Shown: positions 1 to 9,209 of the stretch, piece after piece | How the letters are laid out: the number at the start of each line of letters is the position of its first letter | Numbering within the stretch: position 1 is the first letter of the stretch | Assembly: GCA_028289465.1 (NCBI GenBank) | Contig: JANQPM010000117.1 | Coordinates: 1 to 36,074 of the forward strand | DNA from: Lysobacterales bacterium | GTDB lineage: Bacteria > Pseudomonadota > Gammaproteobacteria > Xanthomonadales > SZUA-36 | Direction: 5' to 3' | DNA: 36,074 nt | The notes under the pieces: generated by a model | What the model was told of the DNA's origin: nothing | The model's database searches: none | What the model saw: the letters and a program-made list of their open reading frames with translations, nothing else | Made by a program: the position numbers and the translations under genes

Positions 1-2
1 GC

Positions 3-524
3 CGTGACCGAAATCTGGTCGAACCCGGCTGGCAGCCGCTGTGGGTCACCGATTTTCCGATGTTCGAGTGGGATCCGGAAGCCGGCCGCTATTTTGCGAT
101 GCATCACCCGTTCACCGCGCCGAAATCCGATGATGCGGCGGCGCTTAAACAGCATGCCGGCGACGCGCTGTCAAAAGGCTACGACATGGTGCTGAACGGT
201 TCGGAGATCGGCGGCGGCTCGATCCGTATCCACCGGCAGGACATGCAGCAGGCGGTATTTGAATTGCTCGGCATCGAAGCGCCGGAGGCACGCGCCAAAT
301 TCGGTTTTCTGCTGGATGCGCTGCAATACGGCTGCCCGCCGCACGGCGGCATTGCGTTCGGCCTGGACAGAATCGTCGCGCTGATGGCCGGTGAGGAGTC
401 GATTCGGGATGTGATCGCGTTTCCGAAAACCACTACCGCGCAGTGTCCGCTGACCGATGCCCCTTCGGATATTGATGCCGAACAACTGGCGGAACTGCAG
501 GTTCGGGTAGTGCCCAGAACCTGA
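3..524 (+). CDS. aspS: Aspartyl-tRNA synthetase, C-terminal part (5' end outside window)
   Basis: Class II aminoacyl-tRNA synthetase that charges tRNA-Asp in the cytoplasm. The frame is already open at base 3, so the gene is cut by the window edge; about 173 C-terminal residues remain. The motif 3 region ([15 protein letters not shown]) is present and is followed by the AspRS signature [20 protein letters not shown]. Inside this part is a long segment rich in MHHPFTAPK, typical of the bacterial AspRS catalytic core flanking the GAD insertion. It ends with TGA. In Pseudomonas aspS lies directly upstream of yebC; here four other genes intervene. Family assignment is secure; only the missing start is unknown. 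Confidence 0.95.
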   Translation, partial: RDRNLVEPGWQPLWVTDFPMFEWDPEAGRYFAMHHPFTAPKSDDAAALKQHAGDALSKGYDMVLNGSEIGGGSIRIHRQDMQQAVFELLGIEAPEARAKFGFLLDALQYGCPPHGGIAFGLDRIVALMAGEESIRDVIAFPKTTTAQCPLTDAPSDIDAEQLAELQVRVVPRT

Positions 525-579
525 AACGGGTCGTGCACTCGCTGACGATGCCTGGGAATGGTACAGGGCACCGATACAG

Positions 580-593
580 GGTCACCCGTGACC
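580..593. repeat. Short perfect palindrome in the aspS-peptidase gap
   Basis: GGTCAC-CC-GTGACC, a 6-bp stem with a 2-base loop, lies in the 164-bp gap after aspS. The loop is too tight and no T-run follows, so it is a poor intrinsic terminator. It could be an operator half-site pair, but nothing else supports that. Confidence 0.3.
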
Positions 594-688
594 TTTGGGG
601 CAGGATTCTGCACCCAAATTTGGTACCCTAGATAGAGTTTGCCGCATTGACGGCAGTCGTTTTGGACGAAAGCGTTTAGAGGTTGGTC

Positions 689-2608
689 ATGAAAAAATTT
701 GCTTTGCGGGCTTTGGTGCTGACCGCGGCCGTAATGATAAGCGGTTCGGTATTTGCCAAGTCCCTTCCATTGGAAACCTTCTTCAAAAAGCCGCAGTATG
801 CCGGCTTTCAATTATCTCCTGACGGTAACAATGTCGGTGTACTGGCACCGATCAATGACCGTTTGAATATCGTTGTTATTGACCTGAACAACCGGGAGCT
901 GACGCCGGTAACCGGTATCAAGGATCAGGATGTCAGCGGCTTTATATGGGCCAACAACGAGCGTCTGTTGTTCTTTATGGACAAAGACGGCAGCGAGTCT
1001 TTCGGTATCTTCGCGGTGAACAAGGACGGCAGCATGGCCCGCACCCTGGTTCAGCCGCTGGCCTCCCAGCTCAGCAAGGGCCAGCGGGTGATCCGCTTCA
1101 CGCAGTTGCTGGATGTGTTGGAAAAAGACCAAGATCACGTGCTGGTCGTCAATAACGACCGCCGGGCATCTTATCCCGATGTCTACAAAATGAATATCGT
1201 CACCGGCCGCAAGCAGCTGGTTCAGCGCAATCCGGGCAATGTCACCGGCTGGATTACCGATTGGGACGGCAACATCATCGGTGCGAATTACACCGACGGT
1301 GTGGAGGGCGGATTCCAGATGCTGAACAAGGAAACCGGCGAATGGGAAGAATATACCCGCGGCCGCTATGACGAGCCGGGTTACAGCCTGGCTGGCATCA
1401 CCGGCGATCTGGAACACGCTTATGTCAACTCGCAGATCAATCCTGACGGCTCAACCCGCGACAAGGCGGCGGTCTTCAAGTACAACCTGAAGACCCGTGA
1501 AATCGGCGATATGGTTTATGAGCATGACCAGATCGACTGCTGCAATGTGATGATGACCAAGGCCAAGAAAGACATGATTGGCATTTCTTATATGGTCGGC
1601 AAGCCGGAAGTGGTCTATACCGATGAGAAATGGAAGGCCATAATGGACGGCATCAATCAGGCGCTGCCGAATACCATTAACGGCGTCTCTTCCATGAGTG
1701 ACGATGAGCGGGTGATGACCGTGGTTGCCTCGTCATCTACCCAGCCGCCGCGCTATTTTCTGTACCACACCGAACGCAAAGCGCTGGAGCCGATGGGCGA
1801 TTCCAGGCCGTGGATCAACGCCGGGGATATGGCGGAGATGAAGCCGGTGACTTTCCAGGCGCGCGATGGCATGACCCTGCACGGCTACCTGACCCTGCCT
1901 AAGGGCAGCGACGGCAAGAACCTGCCGTTGATCATGAACCCGCATGGCGGGCCGTGGGCGCGCGATGGCTGGGGTTTCAACCCGGAAACTCAATTCCTGG
2001 CGAACCGCGGCTACGCGGTGCTGCAGGTGAATTTCCGCGGTTCGGTCGGTTTCGGCATGCAGCACCTGCTGTCCAGCAAGAAGCAATGGGGCCGGGCGAT
2101 GCAGGACGATGTCAGCGATGCGGTCAATTGGGCCATTGGTGAAGGCATCGCCGACAAGGGCAAGGTCTGCATCTACGGCGGCAGCTACGGCGGTTATGCC
2201 ACGATGGCCGGCCTGACCTTCTCGCCGGAGCTTTACCAGTGCGGCATCAACTATGTCGGCGTGACCGACCTGCCGCTGCTGTTCAAGACCGCGCCCGACG
2301 CCTGGGCATCCGGCATGGACTATATGAAGGAAATGGTCGGCGACCCGGACACCGAGAAGGAATTCCTCGAGCAGTGGTCGCCCAGCAACCACGCCGATAA
2401 GATCAAAGTACCGGTATTCATGGCCTATGGTGCGCAGGACCCGCGGGTCGATATTTCGCATGCCAAGGTGATGGAAAAGGCCTTGAAGAAGAATGGTGTG
2501 AAATACGAGCTGATGGTCAAACGCGACGAAGGCCATGGTTACCGTAAGCAGGAAAACCAGTATGATTACTACCGTAAAGTAGAGTCCTTCCTGGCGGAGA
2601 ACCTGTAA
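689..2608 (+). CDS. Secreted S9 family prolyl oligopeptidase-type serine peptidase
   Basis: Predicted periplasmic peptidase of the prolyl oligopeptidase / acylaminoacyl peptidase superfamily, 639 aa from the ATG at 689. The ATG is preferred over an in-frame TTG at 683 because AGAGG sits about 6 bases upstream and the protein then starts MKKFALRALVLTAAVM, a classic signal peptide with cleavage after SVFA. Residues ~30-370 are the degenerate beta-propeller-like half. The alpha/beta hydrolase domain follows, with the nucleophile in GGSYGGYA (Ser499), Asp584 in YGAQDPR and His616 in EGHGYR, so the triad looks complete. The substrate is unknown; relatives cleave small peptides. It is a single gene: the gap to aspS is 164 bp and a strong terminator follows. 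Confidence 0.9.
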   Translation: MKKFALRALVLTAAVMISGSVFAKSLPLETFFKKPQYAGFQLSPDGNNVGVLAPINDRLNIVVIDLNNRELTPVTGIKDQDVSGFIWANNERLLFFMDKDGSESFGIFAVNKDGSMARTLVQPLASQLSKGQRVIRFTQLLDVLEKDQDHVLVVNNDRRASYPDVYKMNIVTGRKQLVQRNPGNVTGWITDWDGNIIGANYTDGVEGGFQMLNKETGEWEEYTRGRYDEPGYSLAGITGDLEHAYVNSQINPDGSTRDKAAVFKYNLKTREIGDMVYEHDQIDCCNVMMTKAKKDMIGISYMVGKPEVVYTDEKWKAIMDGINQALPNTINGVSSMSDDERVMTVVASSSTQPPRYFLYHTERKALEPMGDSRPWINAGDMAEMKPVTFQARDGMTLHGYLTLPKGSDGKNLPLIMNPHGGPWARDGWGFNPETQFLANRGYAVLQVNFRGSVGFGMQHLLSSKKQWGRAMQDDVSDAVNWAIGEGIADKGKVCIYGGSYGGYATMAGLTFSPELYQCGINYVGVTDLPLLFKTAPDAWASGMDYMKEMVGDPDTEKEFLEQWSPSNHADKIKVPVFMAYGAQDPRVDISHAKVMEKALKKNGVKYELMVKRDEGHGYRKQENQYDYYRKVESFLAENL

Positions 2609-2629
2609 AAGCATCTTTCAATACGCGGG

Positions 2630-2661
2630 AAAGGCTGGCTTTTGCCAGCCTTTCTTTTTTT
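2630..2661 (+). terminator. Rho-independent terminator after the S9 peptidase
   Basis: Perfect 10-bp stem AAAGGCTGGC / GCCAGCCTTT with a TTTT loop, followed by C and seven T. It sits 21 bases after the peptidase stop and ends the transcript before rarD. Confidence 0.93.
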
Positions 2662-2681
2662 GGCCGGACCGCACAGCGACG

Positions 2682-3572
2682 ATGACGGAACAACGACAAG
2701 GCGTGATAGCCGCTCTGGCGGCATTCATTTTCTGGGGCCTGATGCCGATCTTCTTCAAGGCGATACAGGCGGTGCCGGCGCTGGAGATCATCGCCTACCG
2801 GGTATTGTGGGCCATTCCGGTATTGTTGTTGTTCTTGTGGTTTCGGGATGGCCGGGCGCTGCCCGGCAAGCTGCGCTTGCCGAAAAAGCGGATCGCAGGC
2901 CTGGCGCTGTCGGGCAGCCTGGTGGGTTTCAACTGGCTGGTGTTTGTCTGGGCGGTCAGCAACGACCAGGTGCTCGCGACCTCGCTGGGCTATTTCATCA
3001 CCCCGCTGGTCAATGTCGTTCTGGGCGTAGTTTTCCTGTCGGAAAAGCTGAGCAGGCCGCAGACTGTCGCCGTGCTTATCGCAGCGGCCGGAACGGCGTA
3101 CCTGGCCTGGTATCTGGGTCAGCCGCCATGGGTGTCGCTGTTACTGGCGGTTTCCTTCGGTTTCTACGGGCTGGTCAGAAAAAGCCTCGGCGTTGGCCCG
3201 ATGGTCGGACTGCTGTGGGAAGCCGGGCTGTTAAGCCTGCCGGCAGCCGTCTATCTGGCCTGGCTCGGAACCCGCACCGACCTCCACTTCACCGCTCTGG
3301 GCACAACGGTCACCGCGCTGCTGATCGCGTCGGGGCTGGTGACCATACTGCCGCTGATCTGGTACAACATCGCAGCTCAGCATCTGAAACTGAGCGTGGT
3401 CGGCTTCTTTCAGTACCTGGCGCCGACCATCAGTTTTCTGCTGGCGGTCTTTCTTTTCGGTGAAACCTTTACTCATGGCCACCTGGTCGCGTTTTCCTGT
3501 ATCTGGCTGGCGCTGGTTCTGATTTCCGTCGAGCCGTGGTACCGTGCCAGGCGTTATCGCCTGCCGGGCTGA
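2682..3572 (+). CDS. rarD: RarD-type EamA family inner-membrane transporter
   Basis: 296-aa polytopic membrane protein of the drug/metabolite transporter superfamily. It opens with MTEQRQGVIAALAAFIFWGL, close to the RarD N-terminus, and has about ten hydrophobic segments in two EamA repeats. The first repeat includes the conserved EIIAYRVLWAIP. The second includes FFQYLAPTISFLLAVFLFGE, the signature C-terminal EamA helix. RarD proteins were named for chloramphenicol resistance in Pseudomonas, but their transported substrate is not established. The gene starts 20 bp after a terminator, so it probably has its own promoter, and its 3' end lies 19 bp before the next hydrolase gene, suggesting a two-gene unit. 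Confidence 0.88.
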   Translation: MTEQRQGVIAALAAFIFWGLMPIFFKAIQAVPALEIIAYRVLWAIPVLLLFLWFRDGRALPGKLRLPKKRIAGLALSGSLVGFNWLVFVWAVSNDQVLATSLGYFITPLVNVVLGVVFLSEKLSRPQTVAVLIAAAGTAYLAWYLGQPPWVSLLLAVSFGFYGLVRKSLGVGPMVGLLWEAGLLSLPAAVYLAWLGTRTDLHFTALGTTVTALLIASGLVTILPLIWYNIAAQHLKLSVVGFFQYLAPTISFLLAVFLFGETFTHGHLVAFSCIWLALVLISVEPWYRARRYRLPG

Positions 3573-3591
3573 AACCGGTATAAAACGGGGC

Positions 3592-4236
3592 ATGTCGGAA
3601 AAAGGCACGGAACAAGTACTATTGATCCACGGGCTGTGGCACCGGGCCTGGACGCTGCGGACCTTGGCCGGCCGGCTGCGAAAAGCCGGTTTTGCGCCGC
3701 ACCGCTTCAGTTATCCGACGCGCCGCTATACGCTGCCGGATCTGGCGGCCCGGCTGCATGAACATATCGGTTCCCTGGCGTCCCCGTCGTTGCATTTTGT
3801 CGCCCACAGCATGGGCGGGCTGGCGGTACTGCGCATGCTGAATGAATATCGCGACCTGCCGCCGGGGCGCGTCGTGCTGCTCGGCTCACCGGTGCATGGC
3901 AGCCGGGTTGCACGCCGGGTCGGCCGGCTGCCGGGGTCCGGAATACTGTTCGGGCGCAGTGCCGCAACGCTGAAAACCGGTTACAGCATAATGCCCGCCG
4001 GGCGTGAAGTCGGCATGATTCGGGGCACTGTGCCGCTCGGGCTGGGCCTGATCAGCGGCGGTTTCGATGAGCCGAATGACGGCACGGTAGCGGCGTCCGA
4101 AACCCGGCTGGATGATGTTACCGACTCGATAGGTCTGCCGACCACGCATACCGGCCTGATCTATTCTTCGGCCGTGGCTCACCAGGCGATTCATTTTCTC
4201 CATCACGGCCGGTTCGAGCGCCGCGATAGCGAATAA
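3592..4236 (+). CDS. Small alpha/beta hydrolase (lipase/PGAP1-like)
   Basis: 214-aa predicted esterase/lipase starting at the ATG at 3592, which directly follows a G-rich stretch. An upstream in-frame GTG at 3544 would overlap rarD and is less likely. It has the oxyanion-hole HGLWH near residue 13, the nucleophile elbow AHSMGG (Ser73), a candidate Asp163 in PNDGTV and a candidate His186 in TTHTGLI, in correct order. There is no signal peptide, so it is probably cytoplasmic or membrane-associated. The domain resembles the EstA/PGAP1-like group often annotated as acetyltransferase or hydrolase. It is probably co-transcribed with rarD. It ends 11 bp before the stop of a convergent gene. The substrate cannot be inferred. 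Confidence 0.82.
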   Translation: MSEKGTEQVLLIHGLWHRAWTLRTLAGRLRKAGFAPHRFSYPTRRYTLPDLAARLHEHIGSLASPSLHFVAHSMGGLAVLRMLNEYRDLPPGRVVLLGSPVHGSRVARRVGRLPGSGILFGRSAATLKTGYSIMPAGREVGMIRGTVPLGLGLISGGFDEPNDGTVAASETRLDDVTDSIGLPTTHTGLIYSSAVAHQAIHFLHHGRFERRDSE

Positions 4237-4247
4237 TCCGAATTGTT

Positions 4248-4958
4248 TTAATCCGGGTTTCTAGGTTCATCGCCTGCAGGCTGATTCTTGTCGGCAGAAT
4301 CCGGCTCGTCATCCTCATGAATAATCAGCGGCCCCAGTTCTACCTGGCCCTCGCCGTAAACGTATTTCTCCAGCGCCAAAATGATCTGCTGTTCGCGCGA
4401 AAAATTATCCAGTTCGTCAAAAATGGACACCGGCCGCGCGACGCCGTCGTGGCCCATGCGGTAGAAGTTTACCTGGCCGTTCGGCCCGGTCTTGAAGATA
4501 CTTTCCAAGCGCAGTTTCTGGCGGGTTTTTTGTATCAGGCTGACCGCAATGGCGCGGTCATTGAAAAAATCGTAGTGGTCCTTGGCGGCCCGCTGCGCTT
4601 TCTGCCGGGCCTCGGCCGGCAACGACGCATAGATGCGATTGCGCAGCTCTATATAGGCCGGTTGATTGAATTCGGCCGATACCCAGGCCCATTTATACGC
4701 CTTGATCGGGTTCTTGCGATGCCCTTTTCCTCGGAACAGCAGCTCGGCAGCCCGGTGCTGGGCATGCTTGCTGCCTATTCGGGCGAGTTCGATATACAGC
4801 TTGTAAGCATCACGGTAGCGGTGGTTTTCATAGTAGATGTCAGCCTGCTGCAACATCTGTCCGACCGGTTTCTTGGCAGTCGCCGGATTGCGCGCCTGCA
4901 AACTGATCGGCGCGGCCAGCAGGATCAGTAGCAAGCAGTGTGCGAGTCCCTTCGTCAC
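4248..4958 (-). CDS. Periplasmic Sel1-like (TPR-like) repeat protein
   Basis: 236 aa on the minus strand, starting at a GTG preceded by TAGGA about 5 bases upstream. The N-terminus MTKGLAHCLLLILLAAPISL is a signal peptide, probably cleaved after LQA. Residues ~35-115 carry helical Sel1/TPR-like units (ADIYYENHRYRDAYKLYIEL, then ..RAAELLFRGKGHRKNPIKAYKWAWVSAEF). The remaining C-terminal half is charged, with a Glu/Asp-rich tail. Such proteins usually mediate protein-protein contacts in the envelope; no partner is visible. It converges on the hydrolase gene and diverges from yebC with a 168-bp gap. Confidence 0.75.
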   Translation of the reverse strand: MTKGLAHCLLLILLAAPISLQARNPATAKKPVGQMLQQADIYYENHRYRDAYKLYIELARIGSKHAQHRAAELLFRGKGHRKNPIKAYKWAWVSAEFNQPAYIELRNRIYASLPAEARQKAQRAAKDHYDFFNDRAIAVSLIQKTRQKLRLESIFKTGPNGQVNFYRMGHDGVARPVSIFDELDNFSREQQIILALEKYVYGEGQVELGPLIIHEDDEPDSADKNQPAGDEPRNPD

Positions 4959-5126
4959 GGTTTCCTATCAAATGTCTCGAACTTCGATCGAACTGTACCA
5001 TTTTGGCGGTCGGCCAGAAAGCGCCGGAAGTGGCGCCCGCGATGCCTGAAAGCCGACTCTGCCGGCCGGGCTCAGCCGAAGCCGTGATAGAATAGGACCC
5101 GGTATTTTTTAGAATCATTTGGAGTT

Positions 5127-5867
5127 ATGGCAGGACATAGCAAGTGGGCCAATATTCAGCATCGGAAGAAGGCTCAGGACGCCAAGCGGGGAAAGATTTT
5201 TACCCGCGTTAACCGTGAAATTACCGTTGCCGCCAGAGAAGGCGGCGGCGACCCGGATACCAATCCGCGGCTGCGGCTGGCAATCGAAAAAGCCAACGCC
5301 GCAAACATGCCCAAGGACAATATCGCGCGGACCATCAAGAAGGCCACCGGGGAACTGGAAGGCGTGACGTATGAAGAAGTCCGCTATGAGGGCTATGCGC
5401 CGGGCGGCGTTGCGGTGATGGTCGATTGTCTGACAGACAATCGCAACCGGACGGTGGCCGAGGTGCGCCACGCGTTCACCAAGCATGGCGGGAACCTGGG
5501 CACCGACGGTTCGGTTGCGTACCTGTTCAGCAAGATCGGTGTGCTGAATTTTGCGCCCGGCACCGATGAGGAGCAGGTCATGGAAGCCGCGCTGGAAGCC
5601 GGCGCCGACGATGTTGTGACCGAAGGAGACGGGTCGATAGAAGTGCAGGCTTCGGCTGAAAACTACGTCAATGTCGTCACGGCGATGGAAGCCGCCGGCC
5701 TGCAGCCGGAAAACAGCGAGATCGTCATGCGGGCCTCGACCGAGGTCGAGCTGGATGTGGAGACCGGCCGCAAGGTTTTGAAGTTTCTGGATCGGCTGGA
5801 AGAGCTGGACGATACTCAGGAGGTTTCCTCCAACGCCGATATTCCGCAACAGGCCTACCACGACTGA
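5127..5867 (+). CDS. yebC: YebC/PmpR family protein (TACO1-like)
   Basis: 246 aa, the usual family length. The diagnostic N-terminus [20 protein letters not shown] is followed by the conserved [20 protein letters not shown] segment and the three-domain YebC fold. Members have been described as DNA-binding regulators (PmpR in Pseudomonas) and, more recently, as ribosome-associated factors that help translation of difficult motifs. The sequence does not decide between these. GGAG lies just before the ATG. It is the first gene of the ruv block: its TGA overlaps the ruvC ATG (TGATG), implying translational coupling. The same order is known in Pseudomonas and E. coli. Confidence 0.95.
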   Translation: MAGHSKWANIQHRKKAQDAKRGKIFTRVNREITVAAREGGGDPDTNPRLRLAIEKANAANMPKDNIARTIKKATGELEGVTYEEVRYEGYAPGGVAVMVDCLTDNRNRTVAEVRHAFTKHGGNLGTDGSVAYLFSKIGVLNFAPGTDEEQVMEAALEAGADDVVTEGDGSIEVQASAENYVNVVTAMEAAGLQPENSEIVMRASTEVELDVETGRKVLKFLDRLEELDDTQEVSSNADIPQQAYHD

Positions 5868-6373
5868 TGCGCATCCTCGGCATTGATCCCGGCTCCGTGA
5901 CAACCGGCTTTGGCATCATCGAGATCGCCGGCCGGGCCAGAACTGTGCCGCAATGCCTCCATTACGGCGCGATCAAGACCGGCGGTGGAGAAATTCCGCA
6001 GCGGCTGAAAGTGATTTTCGAGGGAGTTGGCGCACTGATTCAAGAGTACCGGCCGGATCAGATGGCAGTGGAAAATGTATTCGTTTCCCGCGGTGCGCTG
6101 TCGGCGCTGAAGCTGGGTCAGGCGCGCGGTGCGGCTATCTGTGCCGGCGTGACTGTCGGGCTTCCGGTGGCCGAATATGCGCCGCGGCAGATCAAGCAGG
6201 CCGTGGTCGGCCGGGGCGGTGCCGACAAGGTACAGGTTCAGCATATGGTCGGCGTACTGCTTCGCTTGCCGAACAAATTGCAGGCCGACGCGGCCGATGC
6301 GCTGGCCGTCGCGTTGTGCCATCAGCATTACCACGAAACCAAATCGCGTATGGCCAAGGCGATCGGCCAGTAG
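5867..6373 (+). CDS. ruvC: Holliday junction resolvase RuvC
   Basis: 168-aa endonuclease that cuts four-way DNA junctions symmetrically after branch migration by RuvAB. The RNase H-like catalytic acids are all present: Asp7 in [10 protein letters not shown], Glu69 in MAVENVF, and Asp141 and Asp144 in [10 protein letters not shown]. The start is fixed by one-base overlap with the yebC stop. Its length is normal (E. coli 173 aa). It is the first of the contiguous ruvC-ruvA-ruvB set, so the whole resolvasome is encoded together. Confidence 0.97.
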   Translation: MRILGIDPGSVTTGFGIIEIAGRARTVPQCLHYGAIKTGGGEIPQRLKVIFEGVGALIQEYRPDQMAVENVFVSRGALSALKLGQARGAAICAGVTVGLPVAEYAPRQIKQAVVGRGGADKVQVQHMVGVLLRLPNKLQADAADALAVALCHQHYHETKSRMAKAIGQ

Positions 6374-6399
6374 TTCCAAGCAGAAAACGGTAAGGCAAC

Positions 6400-6999
6400 A
6401 TGATCGGTCGAATCAGTGGAATTCTAATCGCGAAACAACCGCCGGTACTGCTGATCGACGTCGCCGGTGTCGGCTATGAAATCGAGGCGCCGATGACGGT
6501 GTTCTACGATCTGCCGCAGACCGGCCAGCCGCTGACCCTGGTCACCCATCTGGCGGTTAAGGACGACAGCCACAGTCTGTACGGTTTTCAATCCGAGCAG
6601 GAACGGTCGCTGTTTCGCAATCTGCTGAAAATATCCGGTATTGGCGCGAAACTGGCGCTGACCGTGCTATCCGGCATCAGCGCCGCGGAATTGAGTCAAC
6701 TGGTTGCCGATGGCGATGCCAACGCACTGACCCGGCTGCCGGGTATCGGCAAGAAGACCGCCGAACGCCTGATCATCGAACTGAGGGATAAGCTGGATGG
6801 CGTGCCGGCTGCCGGACCGGCCATTGCGGCCGGCGCCGCTTCGGCCGCAAAGACACCGGTTGCAGAAGCGGTCCAGGCATTGGTGGCGCTGGGCTATAAG
6901 CCGGCCGAGGCCAGCCGCATGGTCAGCAAGGTGGATGCCGCCGAGGCCAGCACAGAAGACATTATTCGCGATGCGCTGCAAAGCCGGGTCAAAGCCTGA
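6400..6999 (+). CDS. ruvA: Holliday junction branch migration protein RuvA
   Basis: 199-aa protein that binds the four-way junction and loads RuvB. It starts [10 protein letters not shown], the canonical N-terminal OB-fold. Two helix-hairpin-helix motifs are visible ([12 protein letters not shown] near residue 75, and [16 protein letters not shown] near residue 110). An Ala-rich flexible linker follows at ~132-147, then the C-terminal RuvB-contacting three-helix domain. A TAAGG ribosome-binding site lies 4-8 bases before the ATG. Its TGA overlaps the ruvB ATG. Confidence 0.97.
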   Translation: MIGRISGILIAKQPPVLLIDVAGVGYEIEAPMTVFYDLPQTGQPLTLVTHLAVKDDSHSLYGFQSEQERSLFRNLLKISGIGAKLALTVLSGISAAELSQLVADGDANALTRLPGIGKKTAERLIIELRDKLDGVPAAGPAIAAGAASAAKTPVAEAVQALVALGYKPAEASRMVSKVDAAEASTEDIIRDALQSRVKA

Positions 7000-8039
7000 T
7001 GAACCCCGAGCCTACCGACCGCCTGATTGACGCGGAGGAGTCTGCCGAAGACTATGCGGCGGAGCTCAGTCTGCGACCGCAGAACCTGGCTGAATATATC
7101 GGCCAGCAGGCCATGAAAGACAAGCTGGCGATCTATATCGAAGCGGCCCGGCGTCGTCGGGAAGCGCTCGACCACGTATTGATTTTCGGTCCGCCCGGCC
7201 TGGGCAAGACGACACTGGCGCATGTCATCGCGAATGAAATGGGCGTCAGCCTGCGGCAGACATCGGGTCCGGTACTGGAGCGTGCCGGCGATCTGGCGGC
7301 GCTGCTGACCAACCTCGAGTCCGGCGATGTACTGTTTGTCGATGAGATTCACCGCTTGTCGCCGGTAGTCGAGGAAGTGCTGTATCCGGCGATGGAAGAC
7401 TATCAGATCGATATTATGATCGGCGAAGGCCCGGCTGCGCGTTCGATCAAATTGGACCTGCCGCGTTTCACGCTGGTCGGTGCGACTACCCGTGCCGGCC
7501 TGCTGACCTCGCCGTTGCGTGATCGTTTCGGCATCGTCGAGCGGCTGGAGTTCTACAACACAGCCGAACTGACCGAAATCGTGACCCGTTCGGCCGGCAT
7601 TCTGGATATCAACATTGATCGGGACGGCGCTGCCGAGGTGGCCTGCCGGTCCCGCGGTACGCCGAGGATCGCCAACCGCCTGCTGCGTCGCGTGCGCGAC
7701 TTCGCGGAAGTCAAGGGCGACGGGCATATCGACCAGGCGATTGCATCGTCGGCAATGGATTTGCTGAAGGTGGACAATCTTGGTTTCGACACTCTGGACC
7801 GTCGTCTGCTGCAGCTTATGATTGAACATTTCGACGGCGGGCCGGTGGGTATCGAAAGCCTGGCGGCAGCGCTTTCCGAAGAACGCGGCACCATTGAGGA
7901 TGTCATTGAGCCTTACCTGATTCAGCAGGGCTTTGTGATGCGCACCGCGCGCGGACGGATGGCGACTGCGAAGGCATACCGCCATTTCGGCCTGAAGGCG
8001 CCGGGCGGTTCAGATGATCTTTTTGGCGCTGACAAGTAA
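6999..8039 (+). CDS. ruvB: Holliday junction branch migration ATPase RuvB
   Basis: 346-aa AAA+ motor that drives branch migration on RuvA-bound junctions. It has Walker [11 protein letters not shown] (Lys70), Walker B LFVDEIHR, the sensor/arginine-finger region [18 protein letters not shown], and the C-terminal winged-helix domain with [19 protein letters not shown]. Length and order match the family. The stop TAA at 8037-8039 is followed with no gap by the ybgC ATG, so the DNA repair set and the Tol-Pal set appear to form one transcript. Confidence 0.98.
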   Translation: MNPEPTDRLIDAEESAEDYAAELSLRPQNLAEYIGQQAMKDKLAIYIEAARRRREALDHVLIFGPPGLGKTTLAHVIANEMGVSLRQTSGPVLERAGDLAALLTNLESGDVLFVDEIHRLSPVVEEVLYPAMEDYQIDIMIGEGPAARSIKLDLPRFTLVGATTRAGLLTSPLRDRFGIVERLEFYNTAELTEIVTRSAGILDINIDRDGAAEVACRSRGTPRIANRLLRRVRDFAEVKGDGHIDQAIASSAMDLLKVDNLGFDTLDRRLLQLMIEHFDGGPVGIESLAAALSEERGTIEDVIEPYLIQQGFVMRTARGRMATAKAYRHFGLKAPGGSDDLFGADK

Positions 8040-8447
8040 ATGCAGACCTTTTCCTGGTCCATTCGCGTTTACTATGAAGATACCGATGCTGGTGGCGTGG
8101 TATACCACTCAAAATATATGAACTTTTTCGAACGCGCACGGACTGAATGGCTGAGGTCGCGCGGTTTTGACCAAAGCGCTTTGGTCGAAGCCTATTCCGT
8201 TGTGTTTGCGGTAAGGCGTATGACCATTGAATTTATCAAACCTGCGCGGCTGGATGACCAACTCACCGTAACGGTCGAACCCGGACGTATCGGCGGCGCC
8301 CGCTTACAACTGCGCCAGACGCTGGAACGAAACTCGAATGCGCCGCAGCGCCAACAACTGGCTGCAGCGGACGTGGAAGTGGCCTGTTTAGATGCCCGGC
8401 AGTTCGCGCCGGTACGCATCCCCGCAGCGATTAAAGAAAAATTGTAA
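8040..8447 (+). CDS. ybgC: Tol-Pal-associated acyl-CoA thioesterase YbgC
   Basis: 135-aa hot-dog fold thioesterase, the usual first gene of the tol-pal cluster. The active-site region reads YYEDTDAGGVVYHSKYMNFF, with catalytic Asp16 just before the AGGVVYH signature and ERARTEWLR after it. In E. coli YbgC hydrolyses short- and long-chain acyl-CoA and associates with phospholipid metabolism at the inner membrane; its role in Tol-Pal function is not settled. It starts immediately after the ruvB stop. The tolQ start follows after 43 bp. Confidence 0.94.
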   Translation: MQTFSWSIRVYYEDTDAGGVVYHSKYMNFFERARTEWLRSRGFDQSALVEAYSVVFAVRRMTIEFIKPARLDDQLTVTVEPGRIGGARLQLRQTLERNSNAPQRQQLAAADVEVACLDARQFAPVRIPAAIKEKL

Positions 8448-8490
8448 CAGCCGGCTCCTGGGGTCGGCGATCGTTAGTTGGAGTGCATGA

Positions 8491-9177
8491 ATGGAACTGG
8501 ATCTTGGTCTGTGGGAACTAATCCGCAATGCCAGCCTGCTGGTAAAAATCGTGATGGCTTTGCTGTTGCTGGCATCGGTTGTCTCCTGGATGATTATTTT
8601 TCGAAAGCGCGGCCAGCTCGCCCGGGCCCAGAAGATGGCCGAGGTCTTTGAAGAAGGGTTTTGGTCCGGAACCGATTTAAACCGACTGTATGACGGTATC
8701 AGCAGCGGCCAAAAAAAGGCCGAAGGTCTGGAACATCTGTTCGAGGCCGGATTTCGCGAATTTGCCAGAATGCGCCAGCAAAAAGGTATCACGCCCGGCG
8801 CCATCGTCGAGGGCGCGCAGCGGGCTATGCGAATCGCGCTGGCCCGCGAGACCGACCGCCTGGAGCATCACCTGAATTTTCTCGCAACCGTCGGCTCCAC
8901 CAGCCCTTATGTGGGCCTGTTTGGCACGGTCTGGGGCATTATGACCTCTTTCCGCGGCCTGATCGGAGAGAACCAGGCAACCATTGCGGCGGTTGCACCC
9001 GGTATCTCTGAAGCACTGGTCGCAACCGCGATGGGTCTGTTTGCGGCGATTCCGGCGGTGATCGCGTACAACCGTTTTTCCAATCAGGTGGAACGGCTGG
9101 AAACTCGCTACGACAATTTTAAGGAGGAATTCGCAACCATTCTGCAGCGCCAGGCCCATACGCTGCTTAATGAGTGA
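8491..9177 (+). CDS. tolQ: Tol-Pal proton channel subunit TolQ
   Basis: 228-aa inner-membrane protein of the MotA/TolQ/ExbB family. It has a first transmembrane helix at ~15-37 (SLLVKIVMALLLLASVVSWM), a large cytoplasmic loop, and two further helices around TVGSTSPYVGLFGTVWGIMT and ISEALVATAMGLFAAIPAVI, the pore-lining signature. With TolR it converts proton motive force into motion of TolA. GGAG lies 7 bases before the ATG. The length matches E. coli TolQ (230 aa). Confidence 0.97.
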   Translation: MELDLGLWELIRNASLLVKIVMALLLLASVVSWMIIFRKRGQLARAQKMAEVFEEGFWSGTDLNRLYDGISSGQKKAEGLEHLFEAGFREFARMRQQKGITPGAIVEGAQRAMRIALARETDRLEHHLNFLATVGSTSPYVGLFGTVWGIMTSFRGLIGENQATIAAVAPGISEALVATAMGLFAAIPAVIAYNRFSNQVERLETRYDNFKEEFATILQRQAHTLLNE

Positions 9178-9209
9178 TGACTCCGGAACGTATCGCTGAG
9201 TGAAGAGCC

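Noticed and set aside
580-593. aspS terminator
   Set aside because: Only a 6-bp stem with a 2-base loop and no T-run.
2642-3463. 273-codon plus-strand frame overlapping rarD
   Set aside because: Gly/Arg/Ala-rich out-of-phase translation; rarD has the membrane-helix pattern.
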